Part shown: one piece after another, positions 55,301-64,000 of the stretch
Layout of the letters: each line of letters opens with the position of its first letter
How positions within the stretch are numbered: the first letter of the stretch is position 1
NCBI RefSeq assembly: GCF_007752135.1
Contig: NZ_CP036298.1
Location: 5,394,001-5,458,000 of the forward strand
Length of the DNA: 64,000 nucleotides
Source of the DNA: Aureliella helgolandensis
GTDB lineage: Bacteria; Planctomycetota; Planctomycetia; Pirellulales; Pirellulaceae
Reading direction: 5' to 3'
The notes under the pieces: model-generated
Told to the model about the DNA's origin: nothing
What the model saw: only the letters and a program-made list of their open reading frames with translations
The model's database searches: none
Program-made: the position numbers and the translations under genes

Positions 55301-55770
55301 AACTGCAAAGTCGTGGCGAGTTTCTAGACCTCGCAAAGTTCGTATCGCTACTCGGAAAACCGGGCCCTTACGCAAACGATGAGACGCCCGTCGTTCGTAA
55401 GTGGCGTGTCGTCGAAGCACCCGCAATTGGTGCGCTCCCAGCTGAGCACTCAAGCTGGCAACCCGCCTACAGCAAGGTTAATGGTGAGTTGCCCATCGAA
55501 GACCTGCCACTGGCGGACCGTGTATTCGCACGCGGCTTCGTCAACATATTAGTGCCGGGTATGATGAAACTTGAAATCAACCAACTCAATGCACTGGATC
55601 TATGGATTGACGCCGTCCCCGTCACCGACCTCGGGGCCGCGATCAAGTTGGAACGAGGCCGCCACACGCTGAAATTTGCAATTCATAGAAGCAAACGCGA
55701 TACTGGTTTGCGTGTCGAATTAAAACCCGCAGACGACGTCGTTAGATTTAAACTAGAAGGCGGCCCGTAA
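52372..55770 (+). CDS. PVC-type membrane-bound dehydrogenase with HEAT repeats and C-terminal haem c domain
   Basis: 1132 residues: signal peptide (1-25); beta-propeller dehydrogenase-like domain typical of PVC bacteria (~45-390: LLSGYQVNLFASDPML, KIIILEDTNGDGAADK, GNPWGHVFDRWGQSF, GPDGAVYVADWYNSIINHAQ); HEAT-like alpha repeats (~400-840); cytochrome c-like domain with CTRCH at residues 872-876, haem c ligand; and a C-terminal beta-rich domain (~1010-1132). Redox enzyme of the periplasm with an unknown, possibly sugar, substrate; the haem would pass electrons onward. Genes of this kind sit with sulfatases in many planctomycetes. Confidence 0.92.
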   Translation: MKPRVFRFLILELAMAAFLAGAASAQDSSGIKNLQDADIDLMNNHDPASELENFELLSGYQVNLFASDPMLANPVHMHWDSKGRLWVACSWAYPQLKPGEVANDKIIILEDTNGDGAADKSTVFADGLYLPTGLEFANGGCYVAQSPDVFFLKDTDGDDVADVKELALTGFGIEDSHHSISAWRRGPGGWLYFQEGIFLHAQVETQHGVVRNFNGGVFQFNPRSQELRMFCRGTGGNPWGHVFDRWGQSFMVNNPRIMYLSPATGNSGESVRIQPLISTEKQCGGDLATGTHVGDDIRGQLLTCRFKSRTVVRYEFVEDGAGFNASVLPPLISSVHPNFRPVDVKIGPDGAVYVADWYNSIINHAQHDFRDPRRDHDHGRIWRITHKERPLVQKPQLDGASIQSLVNELSSPQDWNRHQARKELSERDPAQVLRTLEAWVETLSDDDPDHDHHLVEAMWACQNAGRVSEKILNRVMAAEDGHARSAGARLIRYWHEELTEPIQWIAKASADSFPRTRMEAVLSAGFIPRAEAFVAALNALDSPADPMVDQALTQTTKALKPYWQPAMESGALQFAKQSHREFAQRGMGIGLEDRLANFLQQTSPVSKEIAELQSLLLKSGTAPEVTMVLRAFARERGVKSSEAKIALLETLERMAASRWPGSIKRSARGLRRLLSNEDDTIAVLAANNLGAWGVAGDEELAAMRSGNHSAAVSAALAIALSQTNGKRYASQLKDLATSGDLTTRYAAVIGLVHADLEAGAELAARILAEDPSESDPITLVRSFLNQKDGAQHLSDALQNNKVHPAVVASVSQFHRHTGLLPDSLAKRFRSNASSALSAELLAENIDALTADVERLGDPARGEMIYRRWDVACTRCHAVGSAGPEIGPNLVAVGGAATTKYMVQSILKPNAAIAEHYETKTFLLESSTVQTGIVVFRNETEVVVRDSANPEKEVRLAVAEIEAEVPAKSLMPAGLADQLQSRGEFLDLAKFVSLLGKPGPYANDETPVVRKWRVVEAPAIGALPAEHSSWQPAYSKVNGELPIEDLPLADRVFARGFVNILVPGMMKLEINQLNALDLWIDAVPVTDLGAAIKLERGRHTLKFAIHRSKRDTGLRVELKPADDVVRFKLEGGP

Positions 55771-55900
55771 CGGAGCTTGCCTGGTAGAACAGTCGTCTGA
55801 GCGGTCAATATGTCCCCAGGACTTCGATTCGATGAAATCTCAACTCTCAATCTGCGTGGTTTTGCTCGGCAGTATTTGGGACCAACGAAACGAAGAAATA

Positions 55901-58051
55901 ATGATAAGAACATGGGTCTGCTCGCTGATTCTGTTAATCGCAAGCATAGGCAGCGCTGCGGAAACGGAAGCGGATTTCTATGTTTCCGTGGACGGTTCCG
56001 ATAGTTGGTCCGGTATGCTGGCTGCACCAAATGCACAGAAAAGCGACGGGCCCTTCGCGACACTCGAGCGGGCGCGTGACGCGGTGCGGGAATTGAAGAA
56101 GCAGAATACGACGGATCTCGTTGTCCTGATCCGTGAGGGAACCTATCAACTAACCAACACCATTGTCTTCGGCCTGGGAGATTCAGGAGTCGGCACATCG
56201 ACCATTACCTACGCAGCTTACCCGGGCGAAACACCCATGTTCAGCTCCGGACGGGCAATCCAAGGCTGGGAACCAGTGGCAGGCGGGCTCCCGGGCTTGC
56301 CGGAGTCTGCGCAAGGGAACGTGCTGGTCGCGAAAACTTCGGCTCGGTTCTTAACGCTCTATGATGCTGACGGAAGGTTGCCACGCGCACGGTCGGAGCG
56401 TTTCGTTCCGAAGGGCAGCGCGACAGAACTCCGTTTTCCTAAGGGGCAATTGAAAAACTGGCCGAATGTGGAGGATGTTGAAATCCTGGTCCGCCCCACG
56501 CGGCTTTGGACGATGAATGTCTTGCCACTAGTGTCGGTCGATGAAGAAGCAGGTGTTGCTCGCACAGCTATTCCAGCGACGTATGGAATGAACAAAATCG
56601 GTTGCTGGGTTGAGAACGTCCTGGAGGAACTCGACGAACCAGGCGAATGGGCGCTCAACACCAAAGACGGAAAGGTTTATCTTTGGCCTCGATCCTCCTG
56701 GCACGAAGGCAAGCCGACTGTGATGGCTCCTCAATTGATCGAATACATTCGAGTCGAAGGGACGATCGACAAAGAGGGCCCCAAAGATATTCCCGTTCGC
56801 AACCTGTGCTTTCGCGGTATCACGTTCCAGCATGGGGAGCGTTATACGCTGGCTGCCGACGATGCCGGCTTACAGCATGACTGGGATATGTTCGACAAAG
56901 ACAACGCGCTCGTTCGACTTCGCGGCGCCGAGAACTGCGCCATCGAGCAGTGCCATTTTCTTCATAGCGGAAGCGGCGCGATACGCGTGGATCTGCATGG
57001 GCAAAACAACAAGATCACCGGAAACCATATCGCACACATGGGCGGAGGTGGCGTTCTGCTTTGCGGCTACGGCCCCGGCACCAAGGACGTGAACAAGAAC
57101 AATCTCGTCTACAACAACGCTATTCATCACGTCGGAGAGATCTACTGGCAGTCACCCGGGATCTACATTTGTCAGAGCGGCGAAAACCGCGTGGCGAACA
57201 ACTTGATTTACCACACCAACTATACGGGGCTGATCGTCTCGGGAATTATCCACCGCTTTATCACGCGAGGGAATAAACGCGAATCGCAGCGTACCATCCG
57301 CTGGCATGAACTCGCCGGCTTGCCGAAGAACCCAGAGCCAGACGACGTTCGCCCGTTTCTACACACGCGCAACAACCTGATCGAATGCAACGAGATCCAT
57401 CATGCGATGAAAATTCTGGGTGACGGCAACGGGATCTACGTGCGCGGTGCTGGACCAGGCAACGTCATTCGTCGAAACTACATCCACCACTTGGTGTCCG
57501 TGATAAATGGGCAAAGCGCGATTCGGACCGACGGCGGACAAAAGGACACACTCATCGCAGAAAACCTGATCTACAAATGCAAGTCGCAAGGCGTGACGTT
57601 GAAGCTGAACAACCGCTTCGAAAACAATATCGTCGCCGACGTCATCGCACCCCGCGGAATCTATCTGAAGATCGTCGAAGGACCGATGCAGGGCGCGAGC
57701 AACAAGCGGAACATCTATTATTCGCCACTCGCAGATTGCACCTTCATCTCCGAACCGGGAGGGGGAACAGGAAACGTCGGCGAGGATCGACGAGGCCGCG
57801 TCCCAGCACGGATGAAGGACATCGATTCCGACAACAACATCTACTTTTGCAAGTCGGACACCAGCCTCGGCGACAAGACATTGGAAAAACTCCAACGTGA
57901 TGGCGTCGACGGGAGCAGTCTAACCGTGGATCCGATGTTCGTTGATCCTGAGCACGGTGACTTCCGATTCAAACCCGGATCTCCCGCGTTGAAACTGGGC
58001 ATCACTCCCTTCGACACGACTAAGGTCGGTTTAGTTTCCGACGCCAAATAA
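55901..58051 (+). CDS. Secreted right-handed parallel beta-helix protein
   Basis: 716 residues from ATG 55901, chosen because it gives a clean signal peptide (MIRTWVCSLILLIASIGSAA); the frame is open to 55832 upstream. The mature start (ADFYVSVDGSDSWSGMLAAP, FATLERARDAVREL) is that of beta-helix polysaccharide-processing proteins; residues ~300-640 hold the coils (ENCAIEQCHFLHSGSGAIRV, NNKITGNHIAHMGGGGVLL, NRVANNLIYHTNYTGLIVSG, NVIRRNYIHHLVSV). Polysaccharide lyase or glycosidase activity is likely but no catalytic residues can be named. Part of the operon-like run, 35 bp before the next gene. Confidence 0.88.
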   Translation: MIRTWVCSLILLIASIGSAAETEADFYVSVDGSDSWSGMLAAPNAQKSDGPFATLERARDAVRELKKQNTTDLVVLIREGTYQLTNTIVFGLGDSGVGTSTITYAAYPGETPMFSSGRAIQGWEPVAGGLPGLPESAQGNVLVAKTSARFLTLYDADGRLPRARSERFVPKGSATELRFPKGQLKNWPNVEDVEILVRPTRLWTMNVLPLVSVDEEAGVARTAIPATYGMNKIGCWVENVLEELDEPGEWALNTKDGKVYLWPRSSWHEGKPTVMAPQLIEYIRVEGTIDKEGPKDIPVRNLCFRGITFQHGERYTLAADDAGLQHDWDMFDKDNALVRLRGAENCAIEQCHFLHSGSGAIRVDLHGQNNKITGNHIAHMGGGGVLLCGYGPGTKDVNKNNLVYNNAIHHVGEIYWQSPGIYICQSGENRVANNLIYHTNYTGLIVSGIIHRFITRGNKRESQRTIRWHELAGLPKNPEPDDVRPFLHTRNNLIECNEIHHAMKILGDGNGIYVRGAGPGNVIRRNYIHHLVSVINGQSAIRTDGGQKDTLIAENLIYKCKSQGVTLKLNNRFENNIVADVIAPRGIYLKIVEGPMQGASNKRNIYYSPLADCTFISEPGGGTGNVGEDRRGRVPARMKDIDSDNNIYFCKSDTSLGDKTLEKLQRDGVDGSSLTVDPMFVDPEHGDFRFKPGSPALKLGITPFDTTKVGLVSDAK

Positions 58052-58086
58052 CGAACAACAACTATTAACCAATCGGACGAAACTCT

Positions 58087-59325
58087 ATGAACGAACGACG
58101 GTTATCATCGTGTTCAAGCAGGATGGTTGTTCCCTGGCTTGGGTTGTCCTTTGTCATTGCGCTGCTGCAAGCAAGTTTGGCGTTGGCGATTGAGCCGCAG
58201 GGCGTCTCGACAACTGCGAGTCAGGACGAGCGTTCTTTGCAGATCAGTGACGGAAGTCGCTTTGTGCCCAAAGACTTTTACCCTGAATTCAGCTGGGAAA
58301 CCACACCACTCTATTACATGTTTGGAGACAAGAACCGTGTGCTTCGTCCGGAACAAGTACGTTTCATTGCCGAGCGAACGGGTTTTCTGTGCATTGAAAA
58401 GTCACATGGAATGGAAGAGCTGGGGGCCGCTGAACTGGGTGCCAAGCATGAAGCGGCAGCGTTTAAAAAGATAAAATCCAGCGTAAAGGTGTTGTTTTAC
58501 TTCAACGCCGCCTATGCCTGGCCATACACCTCGTACAACCGAGATTTCACCAAGCAACGCATCGACGCACATCCCGAGCTTAAGAAGTTTCTGATCCCCC
58601 ACCCGCAGACCGGACGGCTGGCCGATCAATACGGTGCGTATTGCTTTGACGTATTAAATTCCGAGTTCCGTGATTGGTGGGTAGAGACGGTTGCTAAGGG
58701 CGTCGAAGAATCCGGATGCGACGGCACTTTCATTGATCAGATGCACGGCAATGTCAAGCTTCGACCAGACAAAGGGCCGGAGATCGCAGTGGCCATGGGC
58801 CAGATGATGGCCGCGCTCAAACAGCGTTTGGGGGCTGACAAAATTTTGCTCGCCAACAACGCCTACAGTTCCGACGCCAAACATGTTTACCCTGTCAGCG
58901 ACGCGGTCATGTTTGAAAACTATGCGACAGTGAAGTCCAGCAAGGAAAGCTTGCTGGCCGAGTGGGCGCATATGCTGAGAAATGCTCAGGAGGGGAAAAT
59001 CTCTGTTTTTCGCCTTGGGGTTGAAGGGACGGGCCGAAGAAACCTGAAGCCGAATATGCCGAAGCTTTCCCAGGAGAAGGCGGAGTTCGCTCTGGCTTGC
59101 TATCTTATCGGCGCGCAGCCTTACTCGTATTTCATGTACAGTTGGGGGTGGAAGTTGTCATCCGGTGCGCTTGTTGACTATCCCGAATTTGCAAAACCAC
59201 TCGGCCCGCCCAAGGGCGCTTACAATCGCACTACTCCCGATGGCTGGGAATTCACCCGCGATTTCGAACACGCAAGCGTTTGGGTCAATACTGAATCCAG
59301 ACAAGCCAAGATCACCTGGCGATAG
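58087..59325 (+). CDS. Putative glycoside hydrolase (TIM-barrel, uncharacterised family)
   Basis: 412 residues; N-terminal signal segment (~12-35, VVPWLGLSFVIALLQASLAL). Barrel-like blocks: ERTGFLCIEKSHGMEEL, VKVLFYFNAAYAWPYTSYNR, FDVLNSEFRDWWVETVAKG, DGTFIDQMHGNVKLRPDKGP, KILLANNAYSSDAK and VMFENYA, with acidic residues at the strand ends (D in FIDQ, E in MFENY) as in putative glycosidases such as the GHL15 type. The C-terminus resembles the remnant at 49603-49851. Assignment to a GH family is tentative. Gaps of 35 and 18 bp to neighbours. Confidence 0.75.
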   Translation: MNERRLSSCSSRMVVPWLGLSFVIALLQASLALAIEPQGVSTTASQDERSLQISDGSRFVPKDFYPEFSWETTPLYYMFGDKNRVLRPEQVRFIAERTGFLCIEKSHGMEELGAAELGAKHEAAAFKKIKSSVKVLFYFNAAYAWPYTSYNRDFTKQRIDAHPELKKFLIPHPQTGRLADQYGAYCFDVLNSEFRDWWVETVAKGVEESGCDGTFIDQMHGNVKLRPDKGPEIAVAMGQMMAALKQRLGADKILLANNAYSSDAKHVYPVSDAVMFENYATVKSSKESLLAEWAHMLRNAQEGKISVFRLGVEGTGRRNLKPNMPKLSQEKAEFALACYLIGAQPYSYFMYSWGWKLSSGALVDYPEFAKPLGPPKGAYNRTTPDGWEFTRDFEHASVWVNTESRQAKITWR

Positions 59326-59343
59326 CCGATCAAGGAAACACAA

Positions 59344-60813
59344 ATGAATCAAAGAACCACAGCCAGCCTGCTCACGACAATGGCCCTGTTCGTGACCACT
59401 TTCTCGCATGCAGGTGATCCTGCAGACGCAGTCGTGGATGATAACGCTTCGACATCCGCCAAGGTTTTCAATATCAAGAGCTTCGGCGCCGTCGGTGATG
59501 GCGTTGCGATGGAGACGCAGGCAATCCAAGATTCCATCGATGCGTGTCACGATGCAGGCGGCGGGGTCGTTCGCGTGCCTGCCGGACATTTTCAGTTTGG
59601 CACGATCGTGTTGAAGAGCAACGTCACGCTATCGCTCGACCATGGGGCCAGCCTGCTGGGCAGCGCCGACAAGGACGACTACACAACCGAAGGCCTGGAT
59701 GACCCGCGGGAGGGCGGGCCACACTGTCTGATTTATGCCCATGGCGCAACCAATGTTGCCATAGAAGGTCTGGGCATTATCGATGCCCGAGGGACTGCAG
59801 AGAATTTCCCGAGAGACAGATCGCGTGGTAAGAACCGAGGGCTTCGTCCACGTCTGCTGCGAATGGACAATTGCGATGGACTGAGTTTTTCCGGAGTCAC
59901 CTGGAAGCGTCCAGCATTCTGGGGATTGCACCTCGTCGACTGCAAGCACATTCATTTTGACTCGGTGAAGATCCAGTTTCGCAACAACAATTTCAATAAT
60001 GACGGTCTCGATTTAGACGGATGCGAAAATGTACTGATCGAAAACTGCGATATAGATTCCGGGGACGATGCGATCTGTTTGAAAAGCTCGAAAAATCCAT
60101 GTCGGAATATTGTGGTGCGACGATGCAAAGTATCCAGCAACACGGCTGCCCTGAAACTCGGCACGTCGTCGCGTGGCGGCTTTATCGATGTGGAAGTCAC
60201 CAACTGCTATTTCTATGACTGCCCGATGGGCGCGATCAAACTACAGTCAGTCGACGGAGGGCGTTTGGAGAATATTGCCATCTCACGCATCACTATGAAA
60301 GATGTTGGGAGTCCGATCTTCATCCGATTGGGCGATCGGGGAAGTACCTTCAGCAAGGATGAAAAAGAGAAACCACCCGTCGGAACACTGAAGAACATTC
60401 GCATCAGTGAGATCGTTGCGGAGGTTACGATCGAGGACCGGGAGAAAGCGACGCGGGCCGCTTACAAAAACATCAAAGCCGAAGATGCTCCGGGAATCAC
60501 CGACAAAGAGAAGTCGAAAGCCGGTCCGATCATGATCACGGGAATTCCCGGTCACTACGTCGAAAACGTCCGCTTGCAGAACGTGACGATTTCGTTCCCT
60601 GGTCACGGCACAACGGAAGATGCTCAGCGCCCGGTCGCAGAGGATACCGATCGCTATCCAGAGCAGTACTTCTTTGGCGTGTTGCCATCCTGGGGAGCCT
60701 ACATTCGGCATGCGAAGAACATTGAGTTCGTGAACGTGAACTTGGAAACACGGGGACCGGATGAGAGGAAGCAAATCTGCCTAGAGGATGTTGAAGGTTT
60801 TGTTGAACGGTGA
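59344..60813 (+). CDS. Secreted GH28-family (polygalacturonase-like) glycoside hydrolase
   Basis: 489 residues: signal peptide (1-24), then a parallel beta-helix of the GH28 type. It begins [20 protein letters not shown]; the catalytic area has [10 protein letters not shown] (first Asp pattern) and [12 protein letters not shown] (the Asp pair). The usual GHG and RIK positions read [14 protein letters not shown] and [11 protein letters not shown], so the classic His is not at its place, a variant of subfamilies acting on modified galacturonans or other sugars. Hydrolysis of alpha-linked uronic or galactose-type polymers is inferred. Follows the preceding gene by 18 bp. Confidence 0.9.
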   Translation: MNQRTTASLLTTMALFVTTFSHAGDPADAVVDDNASTSAKVFNIKSFGAVGDGVAMETQAIQDSIDACHDAGGGVVRVPAGHFQFGTIVLKSNVTLSLDHGASLLGSADKDDYTTEGLDDPREGGPHCLIYAHGATNVAIEGLGIIDARGTAENFPRDRSRGKNRGLRPRLLRMDNCDGLSFSGVTWKRPAFWGLHLVDCKHIHFDSVKIQFRNNNFNNDGLDLDGCENVLIENCDIDSGDDAICLKSSKNPCRNIVVRRCKVSSNTAALKLGTSSRGGFIDVEVTNCYFYDCPMGAIKLQSVDGGRLENIAISRITMKDVGSPIFIRLGDRGSTFSKDEKEKPPVGTLKNIRISEIVAEVTIEDREKATRAAYKNIKAEDAPGITDKEKSKAGPIMITGIPGHYVENVRLQNVTISFPGHGTTEDAQRPVAEDTDRYPEQYFFGVLPSWGAYIRHAKNIEFVNVNLETRGPDERKQICLEDVEGFVER

Positions 60814-60868
60814 TCCATTGCAGTTTATGAACCACTCCTTGGAACCAGCTCCTAATGGACGCAAGAGA

Positions 60869-61849
60869 ATGAGAATCCAAACGATCGTTGCCATCCTGAT
60901 TGCTGTTGCGTCAACCAGCGGAATAACAGCTCAAGAAACACAGCGCCGCAGCAGGGTATCGCGAGCGGCCGAGGGAGCCAAATACCTGGAGACCGGCGGA
61001 GAACGCAAGCTGGAAGTTGTCTACAAAAAAATCTCCGGCAGAGAGCTCAAGCTGGACCTGTATTATCCGCTCGCCAAGCGTGCCGAAAAGTGGCCGGTGA
61101 TTGTTTTTACTCACGGTGGAGGATGGGCCGCAGGTAATCGGTACAAGGCAGCCAGTGGATCTTTTGCGATCGTTTTTGAACAGTTGATTAAGGAAGGTTT
61201 CGCGGTAGCGCCCGTGACCTACCGATTGGCAAAAAAAGACAGCAATGTGGCGATGCGTGATTGCGTCATCGATTGCAAAGACGCCATCCGCTATTTGGCA
61301 AACAACAGTGACAGGTTAGGGATTGATCCTATGCGGATTTGTGTGATGGGAGATTCTGCAGGCGGCCATATCGCGCAGATGCTCCTGCTGGCGTCGCCTG
61401 AACAATTGCGGGGAGATCCAGCGCTTGCCGAAGTCCCCTACCGAATGGTTGCCGGTGTCTCTTGGTATGGCCCGTGTGATTTTGAAAAGGTGGAACTGTT
61501 CAACTACGATAATCAAGCGGACTTCAAGGATCGGTTTGCAGCCCGCATTTCCGGCTCAGATTCAGGGCCGACAGAAAAATTGGCTCGTTATCGCGAAGTC
61601 AGCCCGATCAACTACCTCAGCAAAAACAGCCCGCCACTGCTAATGATTCAGGGTGACAAAGATACGACCATTCCGGTCAAGCATGCGTACTATATGAAGC
61701 AGAAAGCGAACGAAGTTGATGCACCGGTTGAGATCATGATCATCAAGAACTCTGGGCACAACTGGCGTAAGGTCAACGCAGAAATCGATCCCTCGCGGGA
61801 AGAGATTGTCGAGCGTACGGTGCAATTCTTTCTGCAAAACAATCGGTAG
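60869..61849 (+). CDS. Secreted alpha/beta-hydrolase (carboxylesterase, BD-FAE-like)
   Basis: 326 residues from ATG 60869, which gives the signal peptide [20 protein letters not shown]; the frame is open to 60788, overlapping the GH28 stop, and ATG 60827 is an alternative. The alpha/beta-hydrolase core has the oxyanion motif HGGGWAAG, nucleophile elbow [19 protein letters not shown] with the catalytic Asp, and NSGHNW with the catalytic His. Related enzymes remove acetyl or feruloyl groups from plant and algal polysaccharides, fitting its neighbours. Next gene begins 34 bp later. Confidence 0.9.
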   Translation: MRIQTIVAILIAVASTSGITAQETQRRSRVSRAAEGAKYLETGGERKLEVVYKKISGRELKLDLYYPLAKRAEKWPVIVFTHGGGWAAGNRYKAASGSFAIVFEQLIKEGFAVAPVTYRLAKKDSNVAMRDCVIDCKDAIRYLANNSDRLGIDPMRICVMGDSAGGHIAQMLLLASPEQLRGDPALAEVPYRMVAGVSWYGPCDFEKVELFNYDNQADFKDRFAARISGSDSGPTEKLARYREVSPINYLSKNSPPLLMIQGDKDTTIPVKHAYYMKQKANEVDAPVEIMIIKNSGHNWRKVNAEIDPSREEIVERTVQFFLQNNR

Positions 61850-61883
61850 CTTGGTTCGCCAGGATTCATTACTCACCGAGTCA

Positions 61884-63260
61884 ATGCAAATGTACAAATC
61901 CCGAATCTCACTCTTGCTGCTCGTCAGCCTATTGGCACCGAAGCCACTGCTTGCCGAAACAAAGGCATCCAAACCAAATGTTGTGGTCTTCTTAGCCGAC
62001 GACATGGGTTGGGGTGATTCGGCGACTTATGGACATCCGTTGATCAAGACTCCCAACCTCGACAAGCTGGCCTCGCAGGGTGTGAAGTTCACGCAGTGCT
62101 ATTCGGCCTGCGGTGTTTGCTCGCCGTCGCGATCAGCGATTCTGACCGGGCGGACTCCGTATCGCAACGGAGTTTACCGGCACCTCTCCGGCCTTCACGA
62201 AGCTCACCTGCGGCGCAGCGAGATTACTTATCCCAATCTGTTGAAGACGATCGGCTATGAGACCTGCCACGTGGGCAAATGGCATCTCAACTCAAGGCCG
62301 CAGTTTAATACGTCGGAATATCCGCAGCCGGGCGATCATGGGTACGACTATTGGATGGCAACGCATAACAACGCCGACCCGAGCCATAAAAACCCCAGCA
62401 ACTTCTTCCGTAATGGAAAGTCGGTTGGAGAGCTCACCGGTTTCTCAGCACAATTGGTTGCCGCCGAAGCGGCCCGATGGCTGAGCGATGTACGCGATAA
62501 GTCGAAACCATTTGCGATCTCCGTTTGGTTCCATGAGCCCCACGCGCCGATCGCAACGGATCCGAAGTTCAGCGAGTTGTACGGCGGACACGCGAACAGC
62601 AAGTACATGGGCAACATCACGCAACTCGATCACGCGCTTGGTCAGCTGATGCAGACGTTGGACAAAGAGGGCGTGAGCGACAATACATTACTAATCTTCA
62701 CGTCGGATAATGGTCCCGTCGCAAACTTTGGAGGCACCACTGGCGGGCTGCGAGGCGGCAAACGCAGCGATCACGAGGGTGGCATTCGCGTACCCGGTAT
62801 CGCGCGTTGGCCGGGGCATATCAAAGCTGGAACGGTAAGCGACGTCCCGGTCATCGGCACGGATATCTTTGCCACAGTACTGGACATTACCGGCATTCCG
62901 CTCCCGAAGGATCGCACGATCGACGGCGTCAGCATGCTGCCCGCGTTTGAGGGTCAGCCCGTTCAAAGAAAGGTTCCGCTATTCTGGCGGACGCACGTTT
63001 CACCGCCGGGTGACCGCGTCGCACTTCGTATCGGCGACTGGAAACTGGTTGGCGATGAAACGCTGACGAATTTTCAATTGTACGAAATTCAAAAAGACTG
63101 GAAGGAAGAATACGACCTCGCCGCCACCATGCCGGAAAAGACAGAAGCGATGAAGAAAGAGCTGTTCGATGTCTGGAAAGCAATCGAGGATGAAGGCCCT
63201 GATGAGTGGTGGAAGAGTGAGCGGCAAAAACCTGTTCAAGGCGGAACGGTGAACTATTGA
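61884..63260 (+). CDS. Secreted type I sulfatase
   Basis: 458 residues from ATG 61884, which gives a signal peptide (YKSRISLLLLVSLLAPKPLL, cleavage near AET). The sulfatase domain starts KPNVVVFLADDMGWGD (metal-binding Asp pair), with CSPSR at residues 79-83 (Cys79 is the formylglycine precursor), the following SAILTGR, GKWHL, and FTSDNGP with metal ligands. It hydrolyses sulfate esters, presumably on the same glycan as the GH28 and esterase genes. The family needs a formylglycine-generating enzyme, not seen in the window. 14 bp before the next sulfatase. Confidence 0.93.
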   Translation: MQMYKSRISLLLLVSLLAPKPLLAETKASKPNVVVFLADDMGWGDSATYGHPLIKTPNLDKLASQGVKFTQCYSACGVCSPSRSAILTGRTPYRNGVYRHLSGLHEAHLRRSEITYPNLLKTIGYETCHVGKWHLNSRPQFNTSEYPQPGDHGYDYWMATHNNADPSHKNPSNFFRNGKSVGELTGFSAQLVAAEAARWLSDVRDKSKPFAISVWFHEPHAPIATDPKFSELYGGHANSKYMGNITQLDHALGQLMQTLDKEGVSDNTLLIFTSDNGPVANFGGTTGGLRGGKRSDHEGGIRVPGIARWPGHIKAGTVSDVPVIGTDIFATVLDITGIPLPKDRTIDGVSMLPAFEGQPVQRKVPLFWRTHVSPPGDRVALRIGDWKLVGDETLTNFQLYEIQKDWKEEYDLAATMPEKTEAMKKELFDVWKAIEDEGPDEWWKSERQKPVQGGTVNY

Positions 63261-63274
63261 AAGATGGTAAGAAC

Positions 63275-64000
63275 ATGAACCTGACGTGTAAACGACTGAT
63301 ACGAACCGGGCTCTGTCTGGCTTCACTCCTGTTGACGACCGGCAGGCTTGCGGACGCTGCTGATCGTCCCAATATCATCTACTTGATGCTGGACGAGTGG
63401 GGCTATTTCGAGTCCGGTCACATGGGGCATTCGGAACTGCTCACGCCGAACATCGACCGATTTGCCACCGAGGGCACGCGTTTTACGAACGCCTACGCTG
63501 GCGCCCCCGTGTGTGGCCCCACCCGCTGCGTGTTGCTGACGGGGTTGCACACCGGTCACACATCGATGCGCGTCAATGACGGGTTCTCGCCAATTCGCGA
63601 GGACGAACCGACACTTGCAAGCATGCTCAGCAAGCAAGGCTATGCGACGGGTGGCTTCGGCAAATGGGGCATTGGCGGACGCGGAACTTCCGGCGTTCCA
63701 GAAAAGCATGGCTTCGATGAATTCTTCGGCTACTACGACCAGGTCCACGCCCACACGTTTTATCCTCAGTATCTCATTCGCAACAGTCGCGAAGTGCCAT
63801 TGAAGGGCAACCCGGGCGACAGCTTTTACGAAGGCGAAACACACGCTCAAATTGAAATCTTCAAGGAATCGCTGCGATTCATTCGCGAAAACAAGGACCA
63901 GCCGTTTTTCTGCTACCTGCCATGGACACCGCCGCATGGACTGTGGGCCATCGATGACGACGACCCTTCCTGGCAGTTGTTCAAAGACAAGCCGTGGACT
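63275..64000 (+). CDS. Secreted type I sulfatase, cut by the window edge
   Basis: The first 242 residues; the frame is open at 64000. ATG 63275 begins a signal peptide (~1-29, TGLCLASLLLTTGRLADAAD), followed by RPNIIYLMLDEWGYFESGHM (a single Asp-Glu pair where most have DD) and CGPTR at residues 80-84, with catalytic Cys80. Further blocks are LTGLHTGHTSMRVN, GGFGKWGIGGRG, GFDEFFGYYDQVHAH and FFCYLPWTPPHG. It belongs to a subgroup of arylsulfatases different from the preceding one, suggesting a different sulfate position. Last visible member of the operon-like run. Confidence 0.92.
   Translation, partial: MNLTCKRLIRTGLCLASLLLTTGRLADAADRPNIIYLMLDEWGYFESGHMGHSELLTPNIDRFATEGTRFTNAYAGAPVCGPTRCVLLTGLHTGHTSMRVNDGFSPIREDEPTLASMLSKQGYATGGFGKWGIGGRGTSGVPEKHGFDEFFGYYDQVHAHTFYPQYLIRNSREVPLKGNPGDSFYEGETHAQIEIFKESLRFIRENKDQPFFCYLPWTPPHGLWAIDDDDPSWQLFKDKPWT

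Noticed and set aside
1-64000. tRNA or rRNA genes, integrase attachment sites, prophage
   Set aside because: No cloverleaf-like sequence, rRNA segment, complete integrase or phage structural gene was recognised by reading; a covariance search was not possible.

Overview
The window reads as chromosomal DNA of a planctomycete, most likely a marine member of the Pirellulaceae (Rhodopirellula-like). The grounds are family content typical of that phylum: giant secreted proteins with an arginine-rich N-terminus and an LExRxLL/FEQRxML export motif plus C-terminal dockerin repeats, transmembrane Ser/Thr kinases with WD40/TPR tails beside an ECF sigma factor, a PVC-type membrane dehydrogenase with a CxxCH haem site, a YHYH protein, and several sulfatases. 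No rRNA, tRNA or CRISPR was recognised. Everything here comes from reading sequence; no database search was run.

Layout. 1-11.8 kb: 3' end of an acidic repeat protein; a membrane Ser/Thr kinase whose reading frame begins inside the remnant of another kinase; a minus-strand SDR dehydrogenase followed by DoxX-like, peroxiredoxin-like and YHYH genes; then an 1802-residue CotH/lamin-tail/PKD/dockerin surface protein with three 726-bp tandem repeats. 11.9-23.9 kb: a decaying accessory region with two families of short inverted-repeat elements, a truncated IS256-family copy, broken glycosyltransferases, a dead ferredoxin gene and a few small intact genes (FloA-like, DUF2200, VOC, DUF2809, a lipoprotein with two SH3/Tudor-like repeats). 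23.9-33.6 kb: a minus-strand module of ECF sigma factor, kinase-WD40-TPR protein and a 1525-residue secreted dockerin protein. 33.6-45 kb: a second accessory stretch with a nearly complete IS256-family element (frameshifted transposase), IS66 and other transposase stubs, a kinase remnant, a group II intron remnant and scattered small hypothetical genes. 45-49.9 kb: an SGNH-esterase/sulfatase fusion, a broken sialate O-acetylesterase-like gene, a tandem array of the longer inverted-repeat element and the tail of a broken glycoside hydrolase.

50.1-64.0 kb: a tightly spaced, co-directional run of nine genes (ThuA-like, degenerate SGNH, PVC dehydrogenase/cytochrome, parallel beta-helix protein, TIM-barrel glycoside hydrolase-like, GH28, alpha/beta esterase, two sulfatases, the last cut by the window edge). 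Seven of the nine (all but the PVC protein and the beta-helix protein, whose activities are open) are enzymes of kinds that de-esterify, desulfate or cut polysaccharide; the set is best read as a catabolic operon for a sulfated, acylated, uronic-acid-containing glycan. The substrate is an inference.

The most unusual signals are: (1) a 112-116 bp element (three copies) with CGGGCTGT/ACAGCCCG ends, one copy of which sits inside a glycosyltransferase gene, flanked by a 4-bp duplication whose removal restores the reading frame; (2) a ~345-bp element with 13-bp GTAACCGTTCACG-type ends built from two ~86-bp direct repeats around a hairpin core, found alone at 11.9 kb and as a tandem array at 48.0-49.5 kb; and (3) the SGNH-sulfatase fusion. 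I see no obvious defence or biosynthetic system.
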